NCBI RefSeq assembly: GCF_000935125.1
Contig: NZ_JRKI01000003.1
Span: 186,001 to 250,000, forward strand
From: Streptomyces natalensis ATCC 27448
GTDB lineage: Bacteria > Actinomycetota > Actinomycetes > Streptomycetales > Streptomycetaceae
Reading direction: 5' to 3'
Length of the DNA: 64,000 nucleotides
Shown here piece by piece: positions 42,301 to 52,968 of this stretch (positions are counted from its first letter, which is position 1; each line of letters opens with the position of its first letter). The notes under the pieces are model-generated. The model did no database searches, was not told the origin of the DNA, and was given only the letters and a program-made list of their open reading frames with translations. The position numbers were made by a program, and so were the translations under genes.

Positions 42301-42307
42301 GTGAAAC
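42294..42307. other. parS: parS partition site spanning the cydCD start codon
   Basis: GTTTCACGTGAAAC (palindrome 42293-42308, with G/C outer pair in place of T/A). On the minus strand it overlaps the end of the GGGAGG ribosome site and contains the GTG start of cydCD at its centre. ParB bound here would lie exactly on the translation initiation region DNA. Confidence 0.88.
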
Positions 42308-42313
42308 CTCCCG

Positions 42314-43363
42314 TCAGCTGGCGGGCGTCGGAGTGTGGGTGTCGGCGCCGGTGGCGCCGGGGACATGGGGCTCGGCGAGGTGCTGAGTGCCGATCCGCTT
42401 GCGGAAGACCCAGTACGTCCACCCCTGGTAGAGCATCACGATGGGTGCGGCGATCCCGGCGCACCAGGTCATGATCTTCAGGGTGTAGGGGCTGGACGAG
42501 GCGTTGGTGACCGTAAGGCTCCAGCTCTCGTGCAGCGTCGACGGCATGACGTTCGGGAACAGCGTGAGGAACAGCATGGCGACCGCGGCCGCGATGGTGA
42601 TCCCGGAGAACGCGAACGCCCATCCCTCGCGGCCGAACCGGTTGGCGACCAGCGCCGCGACGAGCGCGACCACCGCGACGATCATGACGATCAGGCTGGT
42701 GCCGTCTCCCCTGTCGGCCTGGGTCCAGGCCAGGAAGGCGACCGCGACCATGGCCGCGAGCAGCCCGAGGACGGTCGCCATCCTGCGCGCCCGCTCGCGG
42801 ATGTCGCCCACCGTCTTGAGCGAGGCGAACACCGCGCCGTGGAAGGTGAACAGCGTCAGGGTCGTCAGGCCACCCAGGATCGCGTATGGGTTGAGCAGGT
42901 CGAGGACGCCGCCGACGTACTCCTTGTGCGCGTCGATCTTCACACCGTGCACGATGTTGCCGAACGCGATGCCCCACAGCACGGCGGGCAGCAGCGAGGT
43001 CCAGAAGATCGCGGTCTCCCAGTTGCGCTGCCACGACTCCTCGGCCCGCTTGGCGCGGTACTCGAAGGCGACACCGCGCACGATCAGGCAGACCAGGATG
43101 AGCAGCAGCGGCAGGTAGAAGCCGGAGAAGAGCGTGGCGTACCACTCGGGGAAGGCGGCGAAGGTGGCACCGGCCGCGCTGAGCAGCCATACCTCGTTGC
43201 CGTCCCAGACCGGGCCGATGGTGTTGATCAGGACGCGCTTCTCGCTGCGGTCCCGGGCGAGGAGCTTGGTGAGCACGCCGATTCCGAAGTCGAATCCTTC
43301 GAGGAAGAAGTACCCGGTCCACAGGAACGCGATGAGGACGAACCAGATGTCATGGAGTTGCAC
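42314..43363 (-). CDS. cydB: Cytochrome bd oxidase subunit II
   Basis: A 349-residue membrane subunit of bd quinol oxidase with about nine helices. Conserved N-terminus WFVLIAFLWTGYFFLEGFDFGIG carries the acidic residues of subunit II, followed by GPVWDGNEVWLLSAAGATFAAFP. It supports the three-heme subunit I and the dioxygen channel. GTG 43363 has TAGGAGG about five bases upstream, nine bases after cydA. A Ser/Thr/Pro-rich tail ends 13 bases before the cydCD start. Confidence 0.96.
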   Translation of the reverse strand: MQLHDIWFVLIAFLWTGYFFLEGFDFGIGVLTKLLARDRSEKRVLINTIGPVWDGNEVWLLSAAGATFAAFPEWYATLFSGFYLPLLLILVCLIVRGVAFEYRAKRAEESWQRNWETAIFWTSLLPAVLWGIAFGNIVHGVKIDAHKEYVGGVLDLLNPYAILGGLTTLTLFTFHGAVFASLKTVGDIRERARRMATVLGLLAAMVAVAFLAWTQADRGDGTSLIVMIVAVVALVAALVANRFGREGWAFAFSGITIAAAVAMLFLTLFPNVMPSTLHESWSLTVTNASSSPYTLKIMTWCAGIAAPIVMLYQGWTYWVFRKRIGTQHLAEPHVPGATGADTHTPTPAS

Positions 43364-43372
43364 TGTCGCCTC

Positions 43373-44881
43373 CTAGTACGAGAAGGCCATGGGCCGGTCG
43401 GCGTCCGCGGGGTCGCCGCCGATCCTGGTGGGCGGGTTGAGGTCGGAATCGGTCAGCTCCTGGGGGCCGGCCTTGACGTACTTCACCAGCAGCCTGACCT
43501 CGATCACGGCGAGGATCGCGTAGAGCGCGGTGAAGACGGCCATCGAGGTGATCACCTCGCCCTGAGAGACGCCCGGCGACACGGCGTCGGAGGTGCGCAG
43601 GACGCCGTAGACGACCCAGGGCTGGCGGCCCATCTCGGTGAAGACCCAGCCCCAGGAGTTGGCGATCAGCGGGAAGCCGAGGGTGACGAAGGCGAGCGAC
43701 CAGTACCACTTGGTCAGGCGCGGGCCCAGTTCTCTGTTCTTGGTGAGTGCGAGCCGGGGTGGTTCCTCGTCCCCGGTACGCAGCCTCGGGGCCAGCCAGA
43801 ACTTCTTGCGGGTCAGCCAGAGGCCGGCCAGCCCGAGGGCGAACGACGACATACCGAAGCCGATCATCCAGCGGAAGCCCCAGTAGGCGACCGGGATGTT
43901 GGGCCGGTAGTCACCGGGGCCGAACTTCTGCTGCTCGGCCTTGTTGACGTCGTTGATGCCCGGGACCGGCGAGCTGAAGTCGCTGTGCGCGAGGAAGGAG
44001 AGCAGGCCGGGCACCTCGATGGCGACCGTGTTGTGGCCCTTTTCCACATCGCCGTAGGCGAAGACGGAGAACGGGGCCGGCTCCTCCTTGTCCCACAGCG
44101 CCTCGGCTGCGGCCATCTTCATCGGCTGCTGCTTGAACATGACCTTGCCGAGCTCGTCACCGCTGATGGCGGTGAGCAGTCCGGCGATGACCAGGGTGAC
44201 CAGGCCCAGGCGCAGCGATGTCCGCATCACCTTGATGTGCTTCTTGCGCATCAGGTGGTACGCGGAGATGCCGACCATGAAGGCGGCACCGGTCAGGAAG
44301 GCGGCGGTCAGCGTGTGGAAGGCGACGACCAGGGTGGTGTCCTGGGTGAGCACCTTGAGGAAGTCGGTGAGCTCGGCGCGGCCGGTGTGGGCGTTGTACC
44401 GGTAGCCGACCGGGTGCTGCATCCAGGAGTTGGCGGCGAGGATGAAGTACGCGGAGAGGATGGTGCCGATCGAGACCATCCATATGCACAGGCAGTGGAT
44501 CTTCTTGGGGAGCTTGTCCCAGCCGAAGATCCACAGGCCGATGAAGGTGGACTCGAAGAAGAACGCGATCAGCGCCTCGAAGGCGAGCGGGGCACCGAAG
44601 ATGTCGCCGACGAACCGCGAATAGTCGGACCAGTTCATCCCGAACTGGAACTCCTGGACGATGCCGGTGACGACGCCCATCGCGATGTTGATCAGGAAGA
44701 GCTTGCCCCAGAACTTGGTCGCCTTGAGGTACTTCTGCTTCGCGGTCCGCACCCATGCGGTCTCCAGTCCGGCCACCAGAGCGGCGAGAGAGATCGTCAG
44801 GGGGACGAACAGGAAGTGGTAGACGGTGGTGATGCCGAATTGCCATCGCGCCAGAGTCTCTGGCGCCAGCGCCAGTTCCAC
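43373..44881 (-). CDS. cydA: Cytochrome bd oxidase subunit I
   Basis: A 502-residue subunit carrying hemes b558, b595 and d. Ligands are readable: His in TTVYHFLFVPL, His in VVAFHTLTAAFL, and Met in VFTEMGRQPWVVYG, which also contains the GRQPW hallmark. The Q-loop is the short type. It reduces O2 to water from menaquinol without proton pumping and works at low oxygen. GTG 44881 follows TAAGGAGG. The first gene of cydA-cydB-cydCD-kinase. A Rex operator about 75-100 bases upstream predicts derepression at high NADH/NAD+, as established for S. coelicolor cydABCD. Confidence 0.97.
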   Translation of the reverse strand: MELALAPETLARWQFGITTVYHFLFVPLTISLAALVAGLETAWVRTAKQKYLKATKFWGKLFLINIAMGVVTGIVQEFQFGMNWSDYSRFVGDIFGAPLAFEALIAFFFESTFIGLWIFGWDKLPKKIHCLCIWMVSIGTILSAYFILAANSWMQHPVGYRYNAHTGRAELTDFLKVLTQDTTLVVAFHTLTAAFLTGAAFMVGISAYHLMRKKHIKVMRTSLRLGLVTLVIAGLLTAISGDELGKVMFKQQPMKMAAAEALWDKEEPAPFSVFAYGDVEKGHNTVAIEVPGLLSFLAHSDFSSPVPGINDVNKAEQQKFGPGDYRPNIPVAYWGFRWMIGFGMSSFALGLAGLWLTRKKFWLAPRLRTGDEEPPRLALTKNRELGPRLTKWYWSLAFVTLGFPLIANSWGWVFTEMGRQPWVVYGVLRTSDAVSPGVSQGEVITSMAVFTALYAILAVIEVRLLVKYVKAGPQELTDSDLNPPTRIGGDPADADRPMAFSY

Positions 44882-44955
44882 GTCGCTTCCTCCTTACGTC
44901 GCCGTGCAGGACGGCATGTCCCTTGTGCGTCTGCGTACCGACACAGTCCGGGTGA

Positions 44956-44983
44956 GCTTGTGAACGCGTTCACATTCACAAGC
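44956..44983. promoter_or_regulatory. Rex operator(s) of the cyd operon
   Basis: TTGTGAACGCGTTCACAT at 44958-44975 matches the Rex consensus TTGTGAAN4TTCACAA in 17 of 18 positions. A second right arm, TTCACAA, follows at 44975-44981. GCTTGTGAA (44956-44964) can therefore pair with either, giving two overlapping dyads. An A+T-rich TAATAAT -10-like element lies at 44984-44990 (- strand) just upstream in the direction of cydA transcription. Confidence 0.9.
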
Positions 44984-45099
44984 ATTATTACTCATGGCTC
45001 TACACCCTTCGATAAGGGGGGTACGTGACCACCGTCACGCCGGAATCCATGGCATGCGAATCCTTATCCCGGGCTTACTGCGGCACCCTTCCCTCACCC

Positions 45100-45116
45100 T
45101 TCAACATATTGTTGAA
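45100..45116. promoter_or_regulatory. 17-bp dyad upstream of the cyclophilin-like gene
   Basis: TTCAACA-TAT-TGTTGAA, 7-bp perfect arms with a 3-base centre, ends nine bases before the ATG at 45126. It overlaps the probable -10/start region, so a bound regulator would block transcription. The binding protein is not known. Confidence 0.55.
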
Positions 45117-45125
45117 TTCGTCGCC

Positions 45126-45494
45126 ATGAAGATCCGTATCTCCTGGCCGGCAGGGCACACCACCGCAACCCTCGACGACACCCCGACCGCCGCGGCGCTG
45201 CTCGCGGCGCTGCCGATCGACGGCACCGCCCATACCTGGGGCGAAGAGGTCTACTTCGACACCGGGCTCACCCCCACGCTGGAGGCCGACGCCCGCCAGG
45301 TCGTCGAGCCCGGCACCGTCGCCTTCTGGACCGAGGGCAACGCGCTCGCGCTGCCCTACGGCCCCACGCCGATATCCCACGGGGAGGAGTCCCGGCTCGC
45401 CTCGCCGTGCAATGTGCTCGGCCGCCTCGACGGCGACCCGCGCGTCCTGGCCACCGTCCGCGGCGGCGACGCGATTCATGTGCACAAGGCCTGA
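45126..45494 (+). CDS. Cyclophilin-like fold protein
   Basis: A 122-residue small protein of the cyclophilin-like (DUF369, TM1367-type) superfamily. It has a short beta core (MKIRISWPAGHTTATLDDTP), the turn TWGEEVYFDTGLTP, and FWTEGNALALPYGPTPISHG. Structures in this family resemble PPIases but lack the catalytic Arg, and no function is settled. The ATG has no ribosome site and follows a 17-bp dyad that may be its operator, so the mRNA is probably leaderless. It converges on hisC; a hairpin separates them. Confidence 0.8.
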   Translation: MKIRISWPAGHTTATLDDTPTAAALLAALPIDGTAHTWGEEVYFDTGLTPTLEADARQVVEPGTVAFWTEGNALALPYGPTPISHGEESRLASPCNVLGRLDGDPRVLATVRGGDAIHVHKA

Positions 45495-45513
45495 GACCCC
45501 CGCCCAAGCGTGA

Positions 45514-45541
45514 GGGCCGCGGGTCACCCGACCCACGGCCC
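45514..45541. terminator. Bidirectional terminator
   Basis: Arms GGGCCGCGGGTC (45514-45525) and GACCCACGGCCC (45530-45541) pair with one mismatch around a 4-base loop, 20 bases after the cyclophilin-like gene and downstream of the convergent aminotransferase gene. Confidence 0.7.
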
Positions 45542-45595
45542 CAGCGCGCCCTCGGCGCAACTCCTTACGAAAGCCTCGACAGCGTCCGCAACGCC

Positions 45596-46675
45596 TTACA
45601 GCGCCTTGCGGAACTCCGCCGCCGCCTGCAGGAACAGATCCATCGCCGCGCTCTCGCCGATGGTCACCCGCACTCCCTCACCGGGGAACGGCCGCACCAC
45701 CACCCCGGCGCGCTCACACGCCGCCGCGAAGTCGACGGTACGGTCCCCCAGCCGCAGCCAGACGAAGTTGGCCTGCGTCTCGGCAACCGTCCACCCCTGT
45801 CCGGTCAGCCCCTCGACCACCCGCGCCCGCTCGGCCACCAGCGCATCGACCCGCTCCAGCAGCGCCGCCTCGCTGCGCAGCGACGCCACCGCCGCCTCCT
45901 GCGCCAGCTGGCTCACCCCGAACGGCACCGCCGTCTTGCGCAGCGCCGCGGCCACCGGCTCGTGTGCCACCGCGAACCCGACCCGCAGCCCCGCCAGACC
46001 GTACGCCTTGGAGAAGGTCCGCAGCACACACACATTGGGCCGGTCACGGTAGAGCTCGATGCCGTCCGGCACCTGCTCGTCGCGGATGAATTCGCGGTAC
46101 GCCTCGTCCAGTACCACCAGGACATCGCCCGGCACCCGGTCCAGGAATGCCTCCAGCTCTGCGCGGCGTACGACGGTGCCGGTGGGATTGTTGGGGTTGC
46201 AGACGAAAATCAGCCGGGTCCGGTCGGTGACCGCGGCGAGCATCGCGTCCAGATCGTGCACCTCACCGGAGGTCAGGGGCACCTGGACGGGAGTGGCCCC
46301 GGAGACCTGCGTGACGATCGGGTACGCCTCGAACGAGCGCCAGGCGTAGATCACTCCATCGCCGGGTCCGGCCGTCGACTGCACCAGCTGCTGGGCCACG
46401 CCCACCGAGCCGGTCCCCGTCGCCAGATGCGACAGCGGCACCGAGAAACGCTCTGCCAGCTCCGCCATCAGGCCCTTACATGCCATGTCCGGGTAGCGGT
46501 TGAAGGACCCGGCCGCGGTCACCGCGCTCTCCAGGACGCCCGGCAGCGGCGGATAGGGGTTCTCGTTGGAGGACAGCTTGTAGGCCGCGGGACCGTCGGC
46601 CGCCGCGGGCCGGCCCGGCTTGTAGGTGGGGATGCCGTCCAGCGCAGCACGCAGCTTCGGGGTCTTCTCGCTCAC
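45596..46675 (-). CDS. hisC: Histidinol-phosphate / aromatic aminotransferase
   Basis: A 359-residue fold-I PLP aminotransferase. Marks are [11 protein letters not shown], the [15 protein letters not shown] loop ([11 protein letters not shown]), [13 protein letters not shown] Lys in [15 protein letters not shown] and Arg in the C-terminal GVRVTIGES. It transaminates histidinol phosphate, and many actinobacterial copies outside the his operon (HisC2/Pat) act on phenylpyruvate. The pheA gene 36 kb away makes the aromatic role possible but does not prove it. GTG 46675 has GAGGAGG seven bases upstream; the longer frame upstream overlaps the promoter. Confidence 0.92.
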   Translation of the reverse strand: MSEKTPKLRAALDGIPTYKPGRPAAADGPAAYKLSSNENPYPPLPGVLESAVTAAGSFNRYPDMACKGLMAELAERFSVPLSHLATGTGSVGVAQQLVQSTAGPGDGVIYAWRSFEAYPIVTQVSGATPVQVPLTSGEVHDLDAMLAAVTDRTRLIFVCNPNNPTGTVVRRAELEAFLDRVPGDVLVVLDEAYREFIRDEQVPDGIELYRDRPNVCVLRTFSKAYGLAGLRVGFAVAHEPVAAALRKTAVPFGVSQLAQEAAVASLRSEAALLERVDALVAERARVVEGLTGQGWTVAETQANFVWLRLGDRTVDFAAACERAGVVVRPFPGEGVRVTIGESAAMDLFLQAAAEFRKAL

Positions 46676-46958
46676 CGCAGGTCCTCCTCGACCGTCCCGC
46701 TCGACTCCAATACTGCACACCTTATGAGGATTGCCCCGCCGGGCGGCAGCCCCCGCATCCTCCGTTCCACCCCGCGCACTGGCCCCACCGAGCGCTCCCC
46801 GTCCGATTGCGCGCCGGTGGTTTGCGCCCTGGCGCGCATCCCCCGTGAAGGTGACTTGAGACCTCTTCGAGACCTGGACCGATGACCAGGCAGGGACGGC
46901 CGGAATCTCTATCTATGATCGCAATGGCCCTCAACTACCTTTATTTCAAAGGAGATTG
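46676..46958. other. Divergent gap hisC / lacI
   Basis: No gene. The left half is GC-rich with the hisC promoter. The right half (46900-46958) is A+T-rich and contains TATGAT (46914-46919), a good -10, about 40 bases before a strong AAAGGAG ribosome site that serves the small ORF at 46959. Confidence 0.5.
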
Positions 46959-47051
46959 ATGCCTAGTCACCATGCAGAAACGTACCTTTTAAGAAGCCGT
47001 GGAAGGCTCCCGCGATCGGCCCTGCCGAGCCCTACTATCGGCTCGCCATGA
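46959..47051 (+). CDS. Putative 30-residue leader peptide with TTA codon, coupled to lacI
   Basis: ATG 46959 follows AAAGGAG by four bases, one of the best ribosome sites in the window, and the frame runs 30 codons. Its TGA (47049-47051) overlaps the ATG of the LacI-type gene (47048-47050). Codon 11 is TTA, the rare Leu codon read only by the bldA tRNA in Streptomyces. Residues include HH, LLRSRGR and PRSALPSP; there is no similarity I know. It may be a regulatory leader controlling the repressor's translation. Against it, a TACTAT -10-like word at 47033-47038 could give a leaderless lacI transcript without this peptide. Confidence 0.45.
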   Translation: MPSHHAETYLLRSRGRLPRSALPSPTIGSP

Positions 47052-48148
47052 CAGCAGCAGGGAAGCACCAGGTGAGCCGGTCGACCGGTCGCCGGCTGGG
47101 ACGGGCGGGCATCCGGGACGTGGCCGCCGCAGCCGGAGTATCCATCACGACTGTCTCCGACGCGCTCAACGGCAAGGGCCGGCTTCCGGATGCCACCCGT
47201 AGCCATGTCCGCGAGGTGGCCGAGCGGCTGGGCTATCGCCCCTCCGCCGCCGCCCGCACCCTCCGTACCGGCAAGTCAGGACTGCTCGGTCTGACCGTGA
47301 CCACGTACGGGGATGAACCTTTCACCTTCACCGAATTCGCATATTTCGCCGAGATGGCCCGAGCCGCCACCTCCGCGGCGCTGGCCCGCGGCTATGCGCT
47401 GGTCATCCTGCCCGCGACCTCCCGCCACGACGTGTGGTCCAACGTCGCGCTGGACGGCACCGTGGTCATCGACCCCGCCGACGGCGACCCCGTGGTCACC
47501 GAACTCGTCCGGCACGGCATCCCCGTCGTCTCCGACGGCCGCCCCGGCGGCGCACTGCCCGTCACCGGCTGGGTCGACAATGACCACGAAGCGGCGGTGC
47601 TCGGCCTGCTCGACCACCTCGCCGACGCAGGAGCCCGCCGCATCGGCCTGCTGACGGGCAACACCACCGACACCTATACCCGGCTCTCCACCACCGCGTA
47701 TCTGAGCTGGTGCGAGCGGGTGGGCCAGGATCCGGTCTACGAGTCCTACCCGGCGCACGATCCGTGCGCGGGCGCCGTCGCCGCCGACCGGCTGCTGGCC
47801 CGCCCCGACCGGCCCGATGCCGTCTACGGCCTCTTCGACCCCAACGGCACCGACCTGCTCGCCGCCGCCCGGCGCTACGGACTGCGCGTCCCCGAGGATC
47901 TGCTGCTGGTCTGCTGCAGCGAGTCCACCGTGTACGCCACCACCGAGCCGCCCATCACCACTCTGTCGCTCAAGCCGCGGCGTATCGGCACGGCCGTCGT
48001 CCAGATCCTCATCGACGCCATCGAAGGGCTCGACGACGACCGGCCCATCGAACAGGTGATACCGACCGATCTGATCGTGCGGACCTCGTCCCAGCGACGC
48101 TCGGCGCGGACCGCCATCAATCCCCCGCGCGGACCGGCCGGCGCGTGA
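47048..48148 (+). CDS. LacI-family transcriptional regulator
   Basis: A 366-residue repressor. The LacI HTH (IRDVAAAAGVSITTVSDALNG, hinge helix around GYRPSAAARTLRTGKSG) is followed by a periplasmic-binding-like effector domain (about 80-340). GLLTGNTTDTYTRLSTTAYL and GLFDPNGTDLLAAARRYGLRVPEDLLLV occupy expected sites. LacI proteins usually respond to sugars. No sugar transporter or glycosidase is adjacent, so the regulon lies elsewhere or includes the next gene. The ATG overlaps the stop of a 30-codon ORF carrying TTA, hinting at developmental (bldA) control. Confidence 0.92.
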   Translation: MTAAGKHQVSRSTGRRLGRAGIRDVAAAAGVSITTVSDALNGKGRLPDATRSHVREVAERLGYRPSAAARTLRTGKSGLLGLTVTTYGDEPFTFTEFAYFAEMARAATSAALARGYALVILPATSRHDVWSNVALDGTVVIDPADGDPVVTELVRHGIPVVSDGRPGGALPVTGWVDNDHEAAVLGLLDHLADAGARRIGLLTGNTTDTYTRLSTTAYLSWCERVGQDPVYESYPAHDPCAGAVAADRLLARPDRPDAVYGLFDPNGTDLLAAARRYGLRVPEDLLLVCCSESTVYATTEPPITTLSLKPRRIGTAVVQILIDAIEGLDDDRPIEQVIPTDLIVRTSSQRRSARTAINPPRGPAGA

Positions 48149-48390
48149 GCCGCCGCCGTCCCATGATGATTCACACGTAACATCGCCGCTCACGCACCTC
48201 GTTCGCTGAGGAAAAAACAGGGCGATCCCGGGAGAAATCCGCCGTGAACGCCGGGCTACGGCGGATTGATCACCCCCGGGTGCGTCACAACCTGCGACCG
48301 GCATTCCTATGATGGGCGCACGACACCGCGGACCGCCGTCGACCAGGCAAGGTCCGAGAGGTGCACGGCGGCGCGACGGTGGAGGGGTCG

Positions 48391-49542
48391 ATGACTCAGG
48401 GGGCCAGTCAGGGACCCATGGTGTGGACCATGGCGGGACAAACTCCGGCATCTCCTGTGCCGCCCGGACCGCATTCCGGTGCGCCCGCGGGACCGCCGCC
48501 GATGCCGCCGGCCGGCCCGCCGGTGCATCTGCCCGCCGGCCCCCCGACCGCACCTCCGCTGGTGCCGACCCCCGCCGCTCCGGTCGAGCTGCCCGAGGAG
48601 TACTCCCCGACCGCCCGCGACCTGCCGGTCATCGGCGCGGGCCGCACGGACACCCTCATCGACCGCCCGGCCGCCGACTTCCTGCCGGCCACCGAGACCG
48701 CGGCCGACCAGGACGTACCGGAGGGCATGGGCCCCCTGTACGTCGTCGGCGACGTCCACGGCTATTACGACGAGCTGTGCGAGGCGCTCGGCGCCGAAGG
48801 GCTGATCGACGCCGACGGCCACTGGGCGGCCGGCAACGCCCGCCTGTGGTTCCTCGGCGACTTCACCGACCGCGGCCCGGACGGTATCGGCGTCATCGAC
48901 CTGGTGATGCAGCTCTCCGCCGAGGCCGCGGCGGCCGGCGGCTACTGCAAGGCCCTGATGGGCAACCACGAACTCCTGCTGCTGGGCGCCAAGCGGTTCG
49001 GCGACACTCCCGTGCAGTCCGGCGCCGGCACCGCCTCCTTCCAGGCCGCCTGGCTCCTCAACGGCGGCCAGAAGTCCGACATGGACCGCCTGGAGGACCA
49101 CCACCTCCAGTGGATGGCCCGCCTGGACGCCGTGATGGAGGAGGACGGGCATCTGCTCGTGCACTCCGACACCACCGCCTATCTCGAATACGGCGACTCC
49201 ATCGAGGCCGTCAACGACACCGTCCACGATGTCCTGACCCGCAGCGACGCCGACGAAGTCTGGGATCTGTTCCGCAAGTTCACCAAGCGCTTCGCCTTCC
49301 GCGACGAGGACGGCTCGCAGGCCGTACGCGAACTCCTGCACGCCTACGGCGGCGAGCGCGTCGTCCACGGCCACAGCCCGATCCCGTATCTGCTGGGCGA
49401 GGTCGGCACGGAGGACGGCGAGGGCGAGAGCGCCGCCGTAGACGGGCCGCATGTCTATGCCGACGGACTCGCCATCGCGATGGACGGCGGCGTCACCATG
49501 GCCGGAAAACTGCTGGTCTGCCAACTCCCCCTGGCGGGCTGA
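48391..49542 (+). CDS. Calcineurin-like Ser/Thr metallophosphoesterase
   Basis: A 383-residue protein with a Pro/Gly/Ala-rich N-terminal segment of about 100 residues, then a metallophosphoesterase domain. Metal ligands appear in the usual order: GDVHGYYDEL, GDFTDRGPDGIGV, MGNHELLLLG, then HSDTTAYL and VHGHSPIPYL. It resembles protein phosphatases of the PPP/bis(5'-nucleosyl) type. GGAGG about five bases before ATG 48391 supports that start over GTG 48361. The disordered N-part may target it to a partner. No kinase is adjacent. Confidence 0.9.
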   Translation: MTQGASQGPMVWTMAGQTPASPVPPGPHSGAPAGPPPMPPAGPPVHLPAGPPTAPPLVPTPAAPVELPEEYSPTARDLPVIGAGRTDTLIDRPAADFLPATETAADQDVPEGMGPLYVVGDVHGYYDELCEALGAEGLIDADGHWAAGNARLWFLGDFTDRGPDGIGVIDLVMQLSAEAAAAGGYCKALMGNHELLLLGAKRFGDTPVQSGAGTASFQAAWLLNGGQKSDMDRLEDHHLQWMARLDAVMEEDGHLLVHSDTTAYLEYGDSIEAVNDTVHDVLTRSDADEVWDLFRKFTKRFAFRDEDGSQAVRELLHAYGGERVVHGHSPIPYLLGEVGTEDGEGESAAVDGPHVYADGLAIAMDGGVTMAGKLLVCQLPLAG

Positions 49543-49751
49543 ACGTACCCCGGGGCGGCTGTGCACCGGACCGTCAGGCTCCGGATTGCGGTGGATTCCG
49601 GTCGCGGCATTGCTCAATTTCCGCAAACTCACTGTCACCGTGTGCCGGAGGCGCTCTACCATCGGGCTATCCGTAGCAGGCTCTCCTCCGTTTCCGCCCA
49701 CTGCCCGGCCCAGCCGGCCCGTACGGCCCTACGGAGCATCGGGGGATGCAC

Positions 49752-50750
49752 ATGAACAGCGCTCCGCACCTGCTGAACGAGGACCGCGCGGAATTCGCGC
49801 GGCTCCTCGATGAGGCTCTGCGCACTGCCGGAGAGGGCCCGGACGGCCTCGCCTCCGGCACCGGAAAGCACCTGAGCGCCGAGCAGTTGCGCACCATGGC
49901 CCTCAGCGCCACCACCGCCATCGCCGCCTGTGCGACGGCCGAATACCAGCGCTATGTCCAGCTGCGCGCCGCTCTGCGGGCACCGGCGGCGGCGCCGTCC
50001 CCGGGCAGGGCGGCGGCCGTGGACGGGGATGCGGCGTCCGAGGGGGCGACAGGTTCGGCCACCGGCACGGGCTCCGTCGCGGCGTCGGGCACCGACGCCG
50101 GCACCGGCACCGGCGAGGTGACGGCCCTGGGCGAGACCGCGGAGAGTGCCGGCGCCGGGCTTGCCGCCATGAGCGCCGTTCTGGTCCCGGTCCTCGCCGG
50201 CATCGCCGCCGTGCTCTTTCTCCTCATCGGTTATGTTCTGCGCGCCGTCGGCCCGGACGCCTCCATGGCCCGGCCGCTGATCAGCGTCGGCTGGATTTTC
50301 GCCGTGCTGACGGCGGCGGGCGCGCTGGTGGCGATGGCCGGTCTCGTCGTCACGGCCCTGCGCAACGGTTCGACTGCGTCCCGCGCCTCCAGAGCGGACG
50401 AAGCCCTCGCCTTGGACCTCGACCACGCCCACGACGCCTGGCGCCACGCCCTCCTCGAACGCGGTCTCCTGCCCTTCCTCAGCGAAGCCCTCGCCGACAC
50501 CGACCCCAGCGCCGACCCCGCCGATTACGTCCCCCGCCCGGCCCCCGCTCCCGAGAACCGCATCCCCACCCTCGGCTACTCCCGCCCCGCCTTCTCGAGC
50601 CGGGACAGCGGTTCTTCGGGATCGCCCTCCCGTCCGCGCTATTCCAGCCCGGACTTCACCAGTCCGGAGTACGGGGGATCGGGTGCGGGGCCTGGAGCGG
50701 GGTCAGGTTCGGGATCGGGATCGGGCTCCGGTGGAGGGGCGTCGGAGTAG
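49752..50750 (+). CDS. Membrane protein with Gly/Ser-rich tail
   Basis: A 332-residue protein. The first 80 residues are helical (LLNEDRAEFARLLDEALRTA), then an Ala/Gly/Thr low-complexity segment, two membrane helices (VLVPVLAGIAAVLFLLIGYV; PLISVGWIFAVLTAAGALVAM), a short cytoplasmic helix and a Pro/Ser/Gly tail ending in GSGSGSG repeats. I recognise no family. GGGGG six bases upstream supports ATG 49752; ATG 49746 is possible. It follows the metallophosphoesterase by 209 bases and may be its own unit. Confidence 0.72.
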   Translation: MNSAPHLLNEDRAEFARLLDEALRTAGEGPDGLASGTGKHLSAEQLRTMALSATTAIAACATAEYQRYVQLRAALRAPAAAPSPGRAAAVDGDAASEGATGSATGTGSVAASGTDAGTGTGEVTALGETAESAGAGLAAMSAVLVPVLAGIAAVLFLLIGYVLRAVGPDASMARPLISVGWIFAVLTAAGALVAMAGLVVTALRNGSTASRASRADEALALDLDHAHDAWRHALLERGLLPFLSEALADTDPSADPADYVPRPAPAPENRIPTLGYSRPAFSSRDSGSSGSPSRPRYSSPDFTSPEYGGSGAGPGAGSGSGSGSGSGGGASE

Positions 50751-50797
50751 GGCGGGCCGCTACGGCCGTCGCTGACAGCCCCTCCGCCCGTACGCGA

Positions 50798-50841
50798 ACC
50801 GGCGCCGTCCGACGGGCATTTCGCCCCGGAGCGGCGCCGGT
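50798..50841. terminator. Hairpin after thiC and the membrane gene
   Basis: ACCGGCGCCG (50798-50807) and CGGCGCCGGT (50832-50841) are perfect 10-bp arms around 24 bases in the 145-base convergent gap. Confidence 0.5.
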
Positions 50842-50895
50842 GCACGGGGTGGCGCTGGTCCGCGATGCACGCAGGCTCGCGTATGTCTCCGCGTG

Positions 50896-52850
<1,955 letters not shown>

Positions 52851-52968
52851 AAAGGTCCCACCACGGTAGCGGCCGATGCGGCGAGGTGAACAGGGGGCCC
52901 CGGGAGTTCTTGGGCGAGGTCCCTGATGGTTGCGATCAGGCCCCCTGAGTTGTTGCAATGATCGGACC

